Source: JALYUA01 sp038203955
Lineage (GTDB): Bacteria > Acidobacteriota > Thermoanaerobaculia > UBA5066 > Gp7-AA6
Direction of reading: 5' to 3'
NCBI GenBank assembly: GCA_038203955.1
Contig: JBBRDK010000003.1
Span: 15,000 to 78,999 of the forward strand
Length of the DNA: 64,000 bases
The notes beneath the pieces were generated by a model. It had not been told where the DNA came from, ran no database searches, and saw only the letters and a program-made list of their open reading frames with translations. This document shows positions 55,620 to 63,951 of the stretch, in pieces (within the stretch, counting starts at the first letter, position 1; each line of letters starts with the position of its first letter). Position numbers and translations under genes: made by a program.

Positions 55620-56734
55620 GCGGCGATCTGCTCCCGTTCCCGTTAGCTTCCACGGGGGTGTCTACCTCCGAGGCACGTGCTTTCGCCGACGAGTATTTCG
55701 CGTCGTCTCGCGAAAACCGGGAACGACGGATCGAAGAATTCCGTCTCGAAAACGCCGAAACGCTTCTCGCTCTCTGTCAGCTGCTGGACAAACGAGTCGA
55801 GTCTGGCCCTGCGGAGGTTCTCGAGGCTGCCGAGCTCGCCTATTCGTTTGTCTCCCACCTGCCAGCGGATCAAGGGAGTTTTCTATTCGACGAACGCGAT
55901 TATTACCTCGGCGAGCTTGCGCTCGTCGCTGGATGCTGCTGCCGCGTCCTCTCCCTGCGTCAGAACTGTCGGGAGTGGTTGGACTACGCCGCCGGTTGGT
56001 TTCTTCTGACGGCGAATTCCGCGGGAGATTCCGCTCGGGTTTCCTACCAGAGACTCGCTCTCTATATGGAGGAGCGAAATCTTGTGGCGGTTCTCGAGAT
56101 GGCGGGACCCATTCTGGAGTGCTTCAACCGAACCGGCGCCAGAGAGCTCGCGCTCAAGTGTCGCTATGTTCAAGCCGCGGCGATGAGGGAAGCGGGCCAG
56201 ACTGAACGGGCACTGGAAGCTTTCGAGCAAGTCTGCGCCGATGCGCGCGAGCTGAAGAGCACGCGAGTTCTCGGGGCCGTTTTCGTGGCGTTGGGTCAGT
56301 TGTACTGCGAAATGGGAAAGAGTGACCAGTCCCTGAAGCTGGTCGCCGAGGCCGAACCGTTCTTGCGCGCGAGCGGCGACAAGGTCGCCCTTTCGAAACT
56401 TCACTGGGGAGTCGGACAGCTCCTTCAATCTCAATCGCGGATTCAGGATGCTCTTCAGGCGTACCGCGCGTCCCAGACGGAACTTCTGGAGCTGAAGATG
56501 CAGGGCGATGTGGCCGCGCTCCACCTCGTCATCGCGGACCTGCTTCTCGAGACCGGACAGGATCGGCAGGCGGAATGGGAGATTCGGGCCGCGCTTCCGA
56601 TCATCGACGAGCTGAAGATGGTTCCGGAGGGGTTCGCGGCGATGTCCCTTCTTCGCGAGTCGCTCCGCCGGCGGACCATCGATCGCGGCGCGCTGCGGAA
56701 GGTGCACGGCTACTTCGAGGAGATCGGCTCCTAG
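55616..56734 (+). CDS. TPR-repeat protein of the peptide/sigma-like cassette
   Basis: A 372-aa protein without signal peptide or membrane segment. It is helical throughout; TPR-like repeats are clearest from residue 170 on (LALKCRYVQAAAMREAGQTE, VFVALGQLYCEMGKSDQSL, LHWGVGQLLQSQSRIQDAL, LHLVIADLLLETGQDRQAEW). The N-terminal ~150 residues carry LALCQLLDKRVESGPAEVLE and a cysteine cluster ALVAGCCCRVLSLRQNC. It could bind the small peptide or the sigma-like protein. Its stop shares CTAG with the stop of the convergent dehydrogenase gene. Confidence 0.75.
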   Translation: MSGDLLPFPLASTGVSTSEARAFADEYFASSRENRERRIEEFRLENAETLLALCQLLDKRVESGPAEVLEAAELAYSFVSHLPADQGSFLFDERDYYLGELALVAGCCCRVLSLRQNCREWLDYAAGWFLLTANSAGDSARVSYQRLALYMEERNLVAVLEMAGPILECFNRTGARELALKCRYVQAAAMREAGQTERALEAFEQVCADARELKSTRVLGAVFVALGQLYCEMGKSDQSLKLVAEAEPFLRASGDKVALSKLHWGVGQLLQSQSRIQDALQAYRASQTELLELKMQGDVAALHLVIADLLLETGQDRQAEWEIRAALPIIDELKMVPEGFAAMSLLRESLRRRTIDRGALRKVHGYFEEIGS

Positions 56735-57651
56735 CTCCCTGTTCGACCGGAGTCCGGCCTTCCCGTCAGCCCCGCCTCCTCCCGCGCGCCGAGCGACAGC
56801 GCGCTCCAGTCGTGATCTTCCCGTCCCCTGGCAATACCCGTGAGAAGCCGGTCGCGCACCAGGTTCGCGAGCGGCATCGGCGTCTTCGACATGGTCGCCG
56901 TCGCCAGGACCAGGCTCATGTCCTTCAGTCCGAGCGGCAGCGCGAAGCCGGCCGGAGTGAACCGTCCCTCCGCGATGGTCTTGCCGTAGTTCTGGTAGAT
57001 CGGGCACGCGAAGAGCGTCTGGCCGAAGATCTCCGCCAGCGTCTTCGGATCGATCCCGTTTTTCTCGCCGAGGGTAAACGCCTCCGCCATCGCCTCCATC
57101 GCGGCGGCGATCAGAAAGTTCCCGCAGAGCTTGGCGACGTTCGCCGCGCCGGGATCGTCTCCGAGCTCGAAGAGTCCCTGGCTCACGGCGCGAAGAAGTG
57201 GAATGACCCGACGGCGGGCGGAAGCCGCTCCCGAGAGGCACACCCAGAGCTTTCCGGCCGCGGCCGCTTCCGGCCTTCCGAAGACGGGGGCGGCGACGTA
57301 CACGCTTCCCTCCCCCGCGTGCCGCTCCGCCAACCGGCGGCTCGTTTCTGGAGAGACTGTGCTCAGGGAGAGGTGTACGCCGCCGGGCGCCAGGCGCTCC
57401 AGAAAACCGCGGCTCTCCACGACCTGTTCGAGCGCGCGGTCGTCAGAGAGCATCGTAAACACGACCCCGCCGGAAGAGCCCGTCTCCGCAGGGTCCCACG
57501 CTTCTCGCGCGCCGGCCGCGACGAGCGCCGCGGCCTTCCCGCGCGTCCGGTTCCAGACCGTCAGGGGATGCCCGGCCTGAAGCAGATTCCGCGCGATCGA
57601 CTCTCCCATCCTGCCGAGCCCCACGAACCCGATGACTTCCTGATCTGTCAT
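56731..57651 (-). CDS. NAD(P)-dependent beta-hydroxyacid dehydrogenase
   Basis: A 306-aa protein of the 3-hydroxyisobutyrate dehydrogenase family. It has the dinucleotide motif IGFVGLGRMGESIARNLL, the serine/threonine region HLSLSTVSPETSRRLA, YVAAPVFGRPEAAAAGKLWV and the catalytic Lys in GAANVAKLCGNFLI. VGLGRMG and NRT favour NADP. Substrates in this family include 3-hydroxyisobutyrate, tartronate semialdehyde and small beta-hydroxyacids; a role with the malonate/methylmalonate semialdehyde route is possible but it is 28 kb away. Start ATG 57651. Confidence 0.88.
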   Translation of the reverse strand: MTDQEVIGFVGLGRMGESIARNLLQAGHPLTVWNRTRGKAAALVAAGAREAWDPAETGSSGGVVFTMLSDDRALEQVVESRGFLERLAPGGVHLSLSTVSPETSRRLAERHAGEGSVYVAAPVFGRPEAAAAGKLWVCLSGAASARRRVIPLLRAVSQGLFELGDDPGAANVAKLCGNFLIAAAMEAMAEAFTLGEKNGIDPKTLAEIFGQTLFACPIYQNYGKTIAEGRFTPAGFALPLGLKDMSLVLATATMSKTPMPLANLVRDRLLTGIARGREDHDWSALSLGAREEAGLTGRPDSGRTGS

Positions 57652-57712
57652 GTGCCCCGTCCCTCCTGCGTTTGAATCCCTCGCGCCCTCGCCGGACTAA
57701 TTCCCGAAGACC

Positions 57713-58378
57713 ATGATGCCCCGGCTGCTCTCGGTCAATCTCGCGGTGCCGGGAATGCTTCGGGCCCGGGGGCGCGACGTTCGCTCCGGGATCTTCAAGG
57801 AGCCTGCCGCCGGAAGGGTCGCGCTCCAACGCGAATCTCTCGAAGGCGACGTCCAGGTCGACCGGCGATACCACGGCGGGCCGGAGAAGGCCGTGTACGC
57901 GTACAGCTCCGAGCACAACGCCTACTGGTCCCGAGAGCTCGGCACGGACGGGCCCATGCCGCCCGGTTACTTCGGCGAAAATTTCACGACGGGGAATCTT
58001 CTCGAAGACGACGTCGCCGTGGGAGACGTCTTCCGCGTCGGGACGGCCCGCGTGCAGGTCACGACCCCCCGCACCCCCTGCTTCAAGCTGGGGCTCCGCG
58101 TCGGCTCCGCGCGGTTCCTGAAATCGTTCCTGGCCAGCGGACGGCTCGGCTTCTATTTCCGGGTCCTCCAGGAAGGCGACGTCGGCGCCGGCGATGCGAT
58201 CGAAAGAATCGACCGCGTCTCGAACCCGTTGAAGATCTCCGAGCTCATCCGCCTGCTCTATTTCCATCCGGTCGAGGCTCCGTCTCTGGAGCGCGCGCTG
58301 AAGGCCGGCGGGCTCGGAGCCGGGCTCCGCAACCAGATCGAGGACCGCCTCGGCAACCTGCGAGCCCAGCTTTTCTAG
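57713..58378 (+). CDS. MOSC domain protein (YiiM-like)
   Basis: A 221-aa protein with a MOSC beta-barrel: DRRYHGGPEKAVYAYSSEHN, YFGENFTTGNL, GDVFRVGTARVQVTTPRTPC (with the conserved Cys) and the C-terminal helical YiiM extension. YiiM-type proteins use molybdenum cofactor to reduce N-hydroxylated base analogues. That fits the presence of molybdopterin enzymes here, though the gene stands alone. Divergent from the dehydrogenase. Confidence 0.9.
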   Translation: MMPRLLSVNLAVPGMLRARGRDVRSGIFKEPAAGRVALQRESLEGDVQVDRRYHGGPEKAVYAYSSEHNAYWSRELGTDGPMPPGYFGENFTTGNLLEDDVAVGDVFRVGTARVQVTTPRTPCFKLGLRVGSARFLKSFLASGRLGFYFRVLQEGDVGAGDAIERIDRVSNPLKISELIRLLYFHPVEAPSLERALKAGGLGAGLRNQIEDRLGNLRAQLF

Positions 58379-58433
58379 GCCACCTCCCGCGATCTGGTTC
58401 GGGTTTTGCTCTGCATCGAGCCAGGAGGTTCCC

Positions 58434-58946
58434 ATGGCCATCGTCGATCAGATCGGTAACATCTTGAACCAGTACACGGGCGATTCCACGCCCGACCGTG
58501 AACAGGCGCGCGCGCACTACGACGAGATCGCGAACGCCTACCCGCAGGACGAGCTCGCTTCCGTCATCGGGCCCGCCGTCGGACAGCTCGATACGCCGCA
58601 TCTCGAGCGCAAGATCCAACAGAGCGCGGAGCAGATGACGCCTTCGCAGAGAGGCAGTTTCCTCGGCACGCTGCTCGGAGGGCTCGGCGCCTCCGGGGCG
58701 AGCCTGCCCGGCATCCTGGGAAGCCTCGGAGCGTCTCCGAACGTCGCGGCCGACCCGGCAACGGCAACGCCGCAGGACGTCGCGAAGGTCGCCACGTATG
58801 CGAAGGAGAACCAGCCCGATCTCTTTCACAAGGCGATGGGGTTCTACGCTCAGCACCCGACCCTCGTGAAAGTCCTCGGCACGATGGCGATCGCGTCCAT
58901 CGCGAGGAATCTCTCGAGGAGCGGCCGCCGGCCCGGTCTCCTCTAG
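58434..58946 (+). CDS. Hypothetical 170-aa protein
   Basis: Start ATG 58434 has AGGAGGTTCCC upstream, a strong site. The N-terminal part (IVDQIGNILNQYTG, then EQARAHYDEIANAYPQDELA) is helical and the middle is a Gly/Ser/Ala-rich stretch (LGTLLGGLGASGASLPGILG), followed by FYAQHPTLVKVLGTMAIASI, a mildly hydrophobic helix. Reminiscent of small stress-related proteins of unknown function. It is not a membrane protein with confidence. Confidence 0.6.
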   Translation: MAIVDQIGNILNQYTGDSTPDREQARAHYDEIANAYPQDELASVIGPAVGQLDTPHLERKIQQSAEQMTPSQRGSFLGTLLGGLGASGASLPGILGSLGASPNVAADPATATPQDVAKVATYAKENQPDLFHKAMGFYAQHPTLVKVLGTMAIASIARNLSRSGRRPGLL

Positions 58947-59282
58947 GACCGCGTCGAACAGGCCTCCGTCAGCTCTTTCGAGCGGGCCGGCCGCCCTTCC
59001 CGCGTGAGCCTCTCCCCTGCGGCAGCGCGCCTGTGCCCGGGCGGCTCTGGTCGCCTCGCGTCGTTACGGCCGGCGGAATGGTGGCGGCCTCTGTCGGCCC
59101 GGCCCCGCCTGGCCGATCGGGGGCGCTTCCTTCTTCGCGAGATTCTCCGCGCGCTCCGTGAGACTCTCCGCGGGGTCCGGCATCCTCCGGGGCGAAGGTG
59201 GGGAGGGACGCTCGCCCGTCGCGGCCGCGGCGCACCGGGGCGCCCCCGATCTGGCCCGTTTCTTGAAGTAAAGCCCCTTTCA
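58947..59282. other. 336-bp gap, no supported gene
   Basis: GC-rich DNA with several overlapping open frames on both strands, all of low-complexity Arg/Pro/Ser/Ala composition and without a ribosome site. One minus-strand frame reads MPDPAESLTERAENLAKKEA with good third-position GC, but it is only ~39 codons. I see no hairpin with a T-tract or recognisable RNA here; it may hold the PilZ gene promoter. Confidence 0.4.
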
Positions 59283-59603
59283 ATGGGAGAAAAGAGGGAC
59301 TCGCCGCGCCGCCGATGTCGCCTCCTCGTCGACTTCGACACCACTTTGTCCCGGACGACGGGCTTTACGCACGACGTCTCGAAGAGCGGGATGTTCGTCC
59401 GCACCATCCGGATCCCGAAAGTCGGCAAGGTGCTCCGCGCGATTCTCTACGCTCCGGGAGGCGGTATGGTCCCCATCGAAGGAACAGTAGTCCGATCGTT
59501 CCGCGCCCCCGGCGCTCTGAGTACGCTCATCCCCTCGGGCTTCGTCCTCCGGGTCGCCCCGAAACACCCCCCCGAATACGACGAGATCGCCGCGCCGCGC
59601 TAG
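59283..59603 (+). CDS. PilZ domain protein
   Basis: A 106-aa single-domain protein. The PilZ pattern is RDSPRRRCRLLVDFDT (c-di-GMP-binding RxxxR region: R-R-R-C-R), TGFTHDVSKSGMFVRT (the D/NxSxxG motif as DVSKSG), and ILYAPGGGMVPIEGTVVRSF. It would bind cyclic di-GMP and control motility or exopolysaccharide; no partner is nearby. ATG 59283 has no strong ribosome site. Its stop is at the edge of the longest heptamer array. Confidence 0.85.
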   Translation: MGEKRDSPRRRCRLLVDFDTTLSRTTGFTHDVSKSGMFVRTIRIPKVGKVLRAILYAPGGGMVPIEGTVVRSFRAPGALSTLIPSGFVLRVAPKHPPEYDEIAAPR

Positions 59604-59605
59604 AT

Positions 59606-59696
59606 GGCTGTCAGCTGCCAGCTGTCAGCTCTGACTCTCAACTTGACCCTCAACTTTTAACGCTCAACGCTCAACGCTCGACGCTCGACGCTCAGC
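59606..59696 (+). repeat. Longest heptamer array: 13 units, two classes in one phase
   Basis: GGCTGTC, AGCTGCC, AGCTGTC, AGCTCTG, ACTCTCA, ACTTGAC, CCTCAAC, TTTTAAC, GCTCAAC, GCTCAAC, GCTCGAC, GCTCGAC, GCTCAGC. The AGCTGTC class runs into the GCTCAAC class without losing the 7-bp phase. It lies between the PilZ gene and the convergent alpha/beta hydrolase. Confidence 0.9.
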
Positions 59697-59705
59697 TTTC
59701 TTCCC

Positions 59706-61252
59706 TCACGGATTTCCTCCAAAGAGGGCCATCCCCGCGGTGACCCCGCCCGCCAGAAGCGCCGGCCGTGGCGAGGGGACCGTCTCGAAGGCGAGGGCCG
59801 ACATTCCAAGCCGCTGCGACCGCGCGCGGCCGGTCTCGAAGAATCGGAGAAGGGCGCCGCGGGCGGCGCGATCTTCCAGAGCCAGCAGCCCGTGAGCGCC
59901 GCCTTCGATGACGAGACGCGACCCGTTTCGGAACCCCGGAGCAACCTCCTCCGCGTTGGCTACCGGGGTGTCGCCATCGAGAGTGCCGCTGACGAAGAGC
60001 GCGGGCACGTCTGACACGACCGGGGAACGAAAATCCTCCGGCAGGGGGTCGATGCCCCAGGCGCGGCAGATCCGCTCTTCCGCGAGATCGGACGCGTCAC
60101 CGAGGATCGCGCGTTCCCGCTCGGCCGCGATGCGAGCCGCCCGATCCCGCGACGCCCCCGAAGCACAGCGCATGGTGAAGACGGACGCCGGCGGGATAGG
60201 GCTCGAACGCCATGCAAGCGCGGCCGCCCCGAGCTCGCGAAAATCGCCGCCATCCATCGCGGCGGACACCGCCGGCAGCCGTGCGATCGTCTCGCGGGAA
60301 GAGAGGAGTCCGCGGGCGTACCACTCCAGATCGAATTTACCGACGGTAACCGATACGCGCCCCGCCTCCGGCGTCTCGAGATCGACCGTGACCGGATGCG
60401 AATCGAGGCGGTCGCGCACCCGCCGAACGAGTCCCTTCAGATCACGATGCGCGCCGCCAGCCTCGGCTCCCGGAGAACCAGGCGCCCGATCTCTTCGAGC
60501 TGGCGTTCGGCCGAGGAAGGGACCCGCCGAAGATGGTCCGGGCCCACGACCCCGATCAGGGCGGCGTTTTCGATTCGCGCCCCGTGCGCTCGGATCGCGG
60601 CGAGCGCCAGATGTGTGCCGTAGCTTCCCGCGAGGAGCCTCAGCCGGTCGGCGCCGAGGGCCTGCCTCAAGTTCTCCAGGTCCTCGGCGCTCTCCCGCGT
60701 GTTGTAAGCGGACAGGTCGACGCCTCGCGATCGCCAGTGCTCGGCGCAGGCCTTCGCTCCCGCTTCGAGACCCGCGAGCGCCCGCGGCCGGTCGAGCGGG
60801 ACGTCCCGCGGAAAGTCGATCCGGCCCGGGCAATCCAGACGCGGCGCGGAGAGCCCGGTTCCCCTCTGATCCAGAACGATCACGTCCCCCAGAACCCGCA
60901 GCTCGAGCAGGAGCCTCAGGAGCGGCGTCTCGAGGTCCGCCGTTCCCGACCAGCCCGGCCCGCCCGCCAGCCACACGATCGGCGAGCCCGGCCGCCGCGC
61001 CGTGGTCGGAATCCGGACGAACGCGAGGGAGATCGTCCGCGGCGATCCGTTCGCGCGGTTCTCCGGAACGGTGAGACGACCGAGCTGGGCGCGGACGACG
61101 GGGACGCCCCATGCCGAAACGATGGAATAGGGCTCGAACGGAATGGTCGAGGCCGGCTTTCCGCCGGGAGCCTCGGGCGGCCCCTTGCCTTTCGCCGGAG
61201 CTGTCGAGAGAAAAACGACAGAGAAAAAGATTGCCAGGACGATCGGACGCAT
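59706..61252 (-). pseudogene. Alpha/beta hydrolase (TAP/S33 type), frameshifted
   Basis: Frame 1 starts at ATG 61252 (GGAGGT upstream) with a signal peptide. It carries the oxyanion motif VWLAGGPGWSGTAD, VIVLDQRGTGLSA and the nucleophile in LLAGSYGTHLAL, and ends early at 60437 after LVLREPRLAARI. Frame 2 continues DLKGLVRRVRDRLDSHPVTV, with the catalytic Asp in SGTLDGDTPVANAEE and His in IEGGAHGLLALE, to 59706. One missing base near 60440 (frame -1) separates them. Together they give a ~515-aa prolyl-aminopeptidase-like TAP family hydrolase. A sequencing error is possible; no slippery site is visible. Confidence 0.7.
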
Positions 61253-61485
61253 CGCGCACCTCCCTGGCCTCCGGCAAGAGGTACGGCGGATTTCGCCCGC
61301 GGTTTCGATCTATCGAGAAGGGTCCGCTGCGAGCGTTCTCCTCCCTTGAGACGCAGGTTTTGGATACCGTGCCGTTGTGTCCCGCGCCGCCGCGCCGAGG
61401 AGTCCCGGGATTCTGACCAGGATGCGCCACGAAGACGTCTGCTGTTCGGATCGCGGAGATCGGCGGTCCCATAGAATCCTCCGCC

Positions 61486-62703
61486 ATGGCGACTCTTCAT
61501 CCTTTTTTCGCGTTGCGCCCCTCGCCTCAGTCCGCCGCCCGCGTTTCGGCCGTCCCCTACGACGTCGTGAACACCGAAGAGGCGCGCCGGCTCGCCGACG
61601 GGAATCTCCTCTCGTTCCTCCACGTCTCCCGGCCCGAGATCGACCTCCCCGCGGATACCGACCCTCACGCCGATGCCGTCTACCGGAAGGCGGCGGAAAA
61701 TTTCGAGGTCTTAAAACGCGACGCGCCGCTCGTCTCGGAGGGAGAGGCGTCCCTCTACGTCTACCGGCTGAGCGTGGGTGGCCACGAGCAGACCGGGATT
61801 GCGGGTTGCTGCTCGATGGACGAGTACGACTCGGATGTGATCCGCAAACATGAGCGTACCCGGCGCGACAAGGAAGACGACCGGACCCGCCACATGATCG
61901 CCCTCAAGGCCCAGACCGGGCCGGTTTTTCTGACGTACCGGGACGTGACCGCTGCGAACGCGCTCGTCGAGGAGGCGAAACGCGATTCGCCCCTGTATGA
62001 CTTCCAGTCCGAGGATGGGGTCCGGCACACCGTGTGGCGCATGCGCCAGGACCCCGGCCGCGCTCTCGTCCAGGCGTTCGACGACGTTCCCCGTCTCTAC
62101 ATCGCCGACGGCCACCATCGGGCCGCGAGCGCGAGCCGCGCGCGAGCTCACTTCCGTTCGCTCAATCCCGCGGACCGGGCGGGGTTGAACGAGTTCGACT
62201 ACTTCCTGACGGTTCTCTTCCCCGCGAGCCAGGTCCGGATCCTTCCCTACAACCGCATCGTCCGGGACTTGAACGGCCTGTCGGCGGAAGAGCTTCTCCA
62301 GAACGTCGCGAAGAAATATACGGTCGTCGAGAACGCGCCGGCCGACCCCGCGCGGCGAGGCGAATTCGCCATGTATCTCGCGGGGCGTTGGTACGGACTC
62401 GTGCCGCGCGAGACGGACAGAGAGACCCTCGACGCGACCGCGCTGCAGGAGGGGATCCTCTCTCCGATCCTCGGCATACGCGACATTCGCACCGACAAGC
62501 GGATCGATTTCGTGGGGGGCGGGCGGGGAACCGCCGAACTGGAGCGTCTCGTGGACTCGCGTGCCGCCGCGGCCGCCTTCTCGCTGTACCCCGTCTCACT
62601 CGATCAGCTCATGGCGGTCTCGGACGCCAACGAAATCATGCCGCCCAAATCGACGTGGTTCGAGCCCAAGCTCCGCGACGGGCTGCTGGTCCATCAGATC
62701 TGA
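61486..62703 (+). CDS. DUF1015 family protein
   Basis: A 405-aa protein with the DUF1015 pattern: LHPFFALRPSPQSAARVSAV, then VSAVPYDVVNTEEARRLADG, IRKHERTRRDKEDDRTRHM, IADGHHRAASASRAR (His-rich) and the C-terminal DANEIMPPKSTWFEPK. The family is often next to serA/serC and may act in serine metabolism (recent work on related proteins suggests an ATP-dependent serine kinase fold; not certain here). Start ATG 61486; 31 bp before serA. Confidence 0.88.
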   Translation: MATLHPFFALRPSPQSAARVSAVPYDVVNTEEARRLADGNLLSFLHVSRPEIDLPADTDPHADAVYRKAAENFEVLKRDAPLVSEGEASLYVYRLSVGGHEQTGIAGCCSMDEYDSDVIRKHERTRRDKEDDRTRHMIALKAQTGPVFLTYRDVTAANALVEEAKRDSPLYDFQSEDGVRHTVWRMRQDPGRALVQAFDDVPRLYIADGHHRAASASRARAHFRSLNPADRAGLNEFDYFLTVLFPASQVRILPYNRIVRDLNGLSAEELLQNVAKKYTVVENAPADPARRGEFAMYLAGRWYGLVPRETDRETLDATALQEGILSPILGIRDIRTDKRIDFVGGGRGTAELERLVDSRAAAAAFSLYPVSLDQLMAVSDANEIMPPKSTWFEPKLRDGLLVHQI

Positions 62704-62734
62704 GCGCCGGAAGGGGGAGGCTAGAATCGCCGCG

Positions 62735-63937
62735 ATGAAGGTTCTGGTCGCGGACAAATTCGAGAAGTCCGGGCTCGACGGGCTCGCCGCCGGCGGGTCC
62801 GAGGTGCTCTACGAGCCGGACCTGAAGGACGACGCCCTGGCGGCCCGCCTCGCGGACTCGGGGGCGGAAATCCTGATCGTCCGATCGACGAAGGTGACGC
62901 GGCCGATGCTAGAGGCCGGGCGCCTCTCCCTCGTGATCCGCGCGGGCGCCGGCTACAACACCATCGACGTCGAGGCCGCCTCGGAGCGGGGCATCTACGT
63001 CGCCAACTGCCCCGGAAAGAACTCCGTCGCCGTCGCGGAGCTCGCGTTCGCTCTGATTCTCTCCCTCGATCGGAGAGTCACGGAGAACGCGGCGGATCTT
63101 CGCGCCCGGGTGTGGAACAAGAAGGAGTACAGCAAGGCGAAAGGCCTCTTCGGAAGAACCCTCGGGATCCTCGGGACGGGTGGGATCGGCCGCGAAATGA
63201 TCCCGCGAGCACGCGCTTTCGGGATGCCGGTCGTCGCGTGGAGCCGCAGCCTGAACGAGGAAACCGCCCGCGCCTTAGGGGCGGACCGCGCCGCGGCGCC
63301 GATCGACGTCGCGAAGAGCGCCGACGTCGTGAGCGTTCATCTGGCCTTGAAGCCCGAGACGCGCGGCCTCGTCGGGGCGGACTTCTTCGAGGCGATGCGC
63401 CCCGGGGCGTTCTTCATCAACACGTCGCGGGCCGAGGTCGTGGACCAGCCCGCGCTCGAGCGCGCGATCCGGGAAAAGGGGATCCGCGCCGGTCTCGACG
63501 TCTTTGCCGGCGAGCCGACCGGCGGAACGGGAGACGTCGACGACCCGCTTTTCCAGCTGCCGGGCGTGATTGGAACCCATCACATCGGCGCGTCGACCGA
63601 CCAGGCGCAGGAGGCCATTTCGGCGGAGACCGTGCGCATCGTCCGCGAGTACACCGCCACGGGCCGCGCCCCGAATGTCGTCAATCTCGCTCGTTCCTCC
63701 CCGGCAACGCACCTTCTCGTGGTCCGTCACTTCGACCGTGTCGGCGTTCTCGCCGCGGTCTTCGACGCGCTGAAGGAAGCGGGGATCAACGTGCAGGAGA
63801 CGGAGAACATCGTTTTCGAAGGTGCCCGCGCGGCCGTGGCCCGCGTCCGGCTGGATCAGCCCGCTTCGGCCTCGGTTCTCGAGAGCATCCGCCGCAGTAC
63901 GGCGGACATCATCGAGGTGGCACTGCTCGCCGTCTGA
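62735..63937 (+). CDS. serA: D-3-phosphoglycerate dehydrogenase
   Basis: A 400-aa D-isomer-specific 2-hydroxyacid dehydrogenase starting at ATG 62735, with GGGGGAGG some 20 bp upstream. Substrate motif RAGAGYNTIDVEAASERGI, Rossmann motif GRTLGILGTGGIGREM, catalytic Arg in NTSRAEVVDQ, Glu in FAGEPTGG and His in GTHHIGAST. A C-terminal ACT-like domain (LLVVRHFDRVGVLAAVFDAL) may bind L-serine for feedback. It catalyses the first step of serine synthesis. It is followed by serC 14 bp later. Confidence 0.95.
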   Translation: MKVLVADKFEKSGLDGLAAGGSEVLYEPDLKDDALAARLADSGAEILIVRSTKVTRPMLEAGRLSLVIRAGAGYNTIDVEAASERGIYVANCPGKNSVAVAELAFALILSLDRRVTENAADLRARVWNKKEYSKAKGLFGRTLGILGTGGIGREMIPRARAFGMPVVAWSRSLNEETARALGADRAAAPIDVAKSADVVSVHLALKPETRGLVGADFFEAMRPGAFFINTSRAEVVDQPALERAIREKGIRAGLDVFAGEPTGGTGDVDDPLFQLPGVIGTHHIGASTDQAQEAISAETVRIVREYTATGRAPNVVNLARSSPATHLLVVRHFDRVGVLAAVFDALKEAGINVQETENIVFEGARAAVARVRLDQPASASVLESIRRSTADIIEVALLAV

Positions 63938-63951
63938 GAAGGAAGGGAAAC

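Noticed and set aside
58943..59428. Minus-strand 161-aa and 104-aa frames before the PilZ gene
   Set aside because: Low-complexity sequence, no ribosome site and partial overlap with the PilZ gene; not supportable as genes.
60430..60445. Programmed -1 frameshifting in the hydrolase gene
   Set aside because: No X-XXY-YYZ slippery sequence or stable downstream hairpin is seen, so a mutation or sequence error is more likely.
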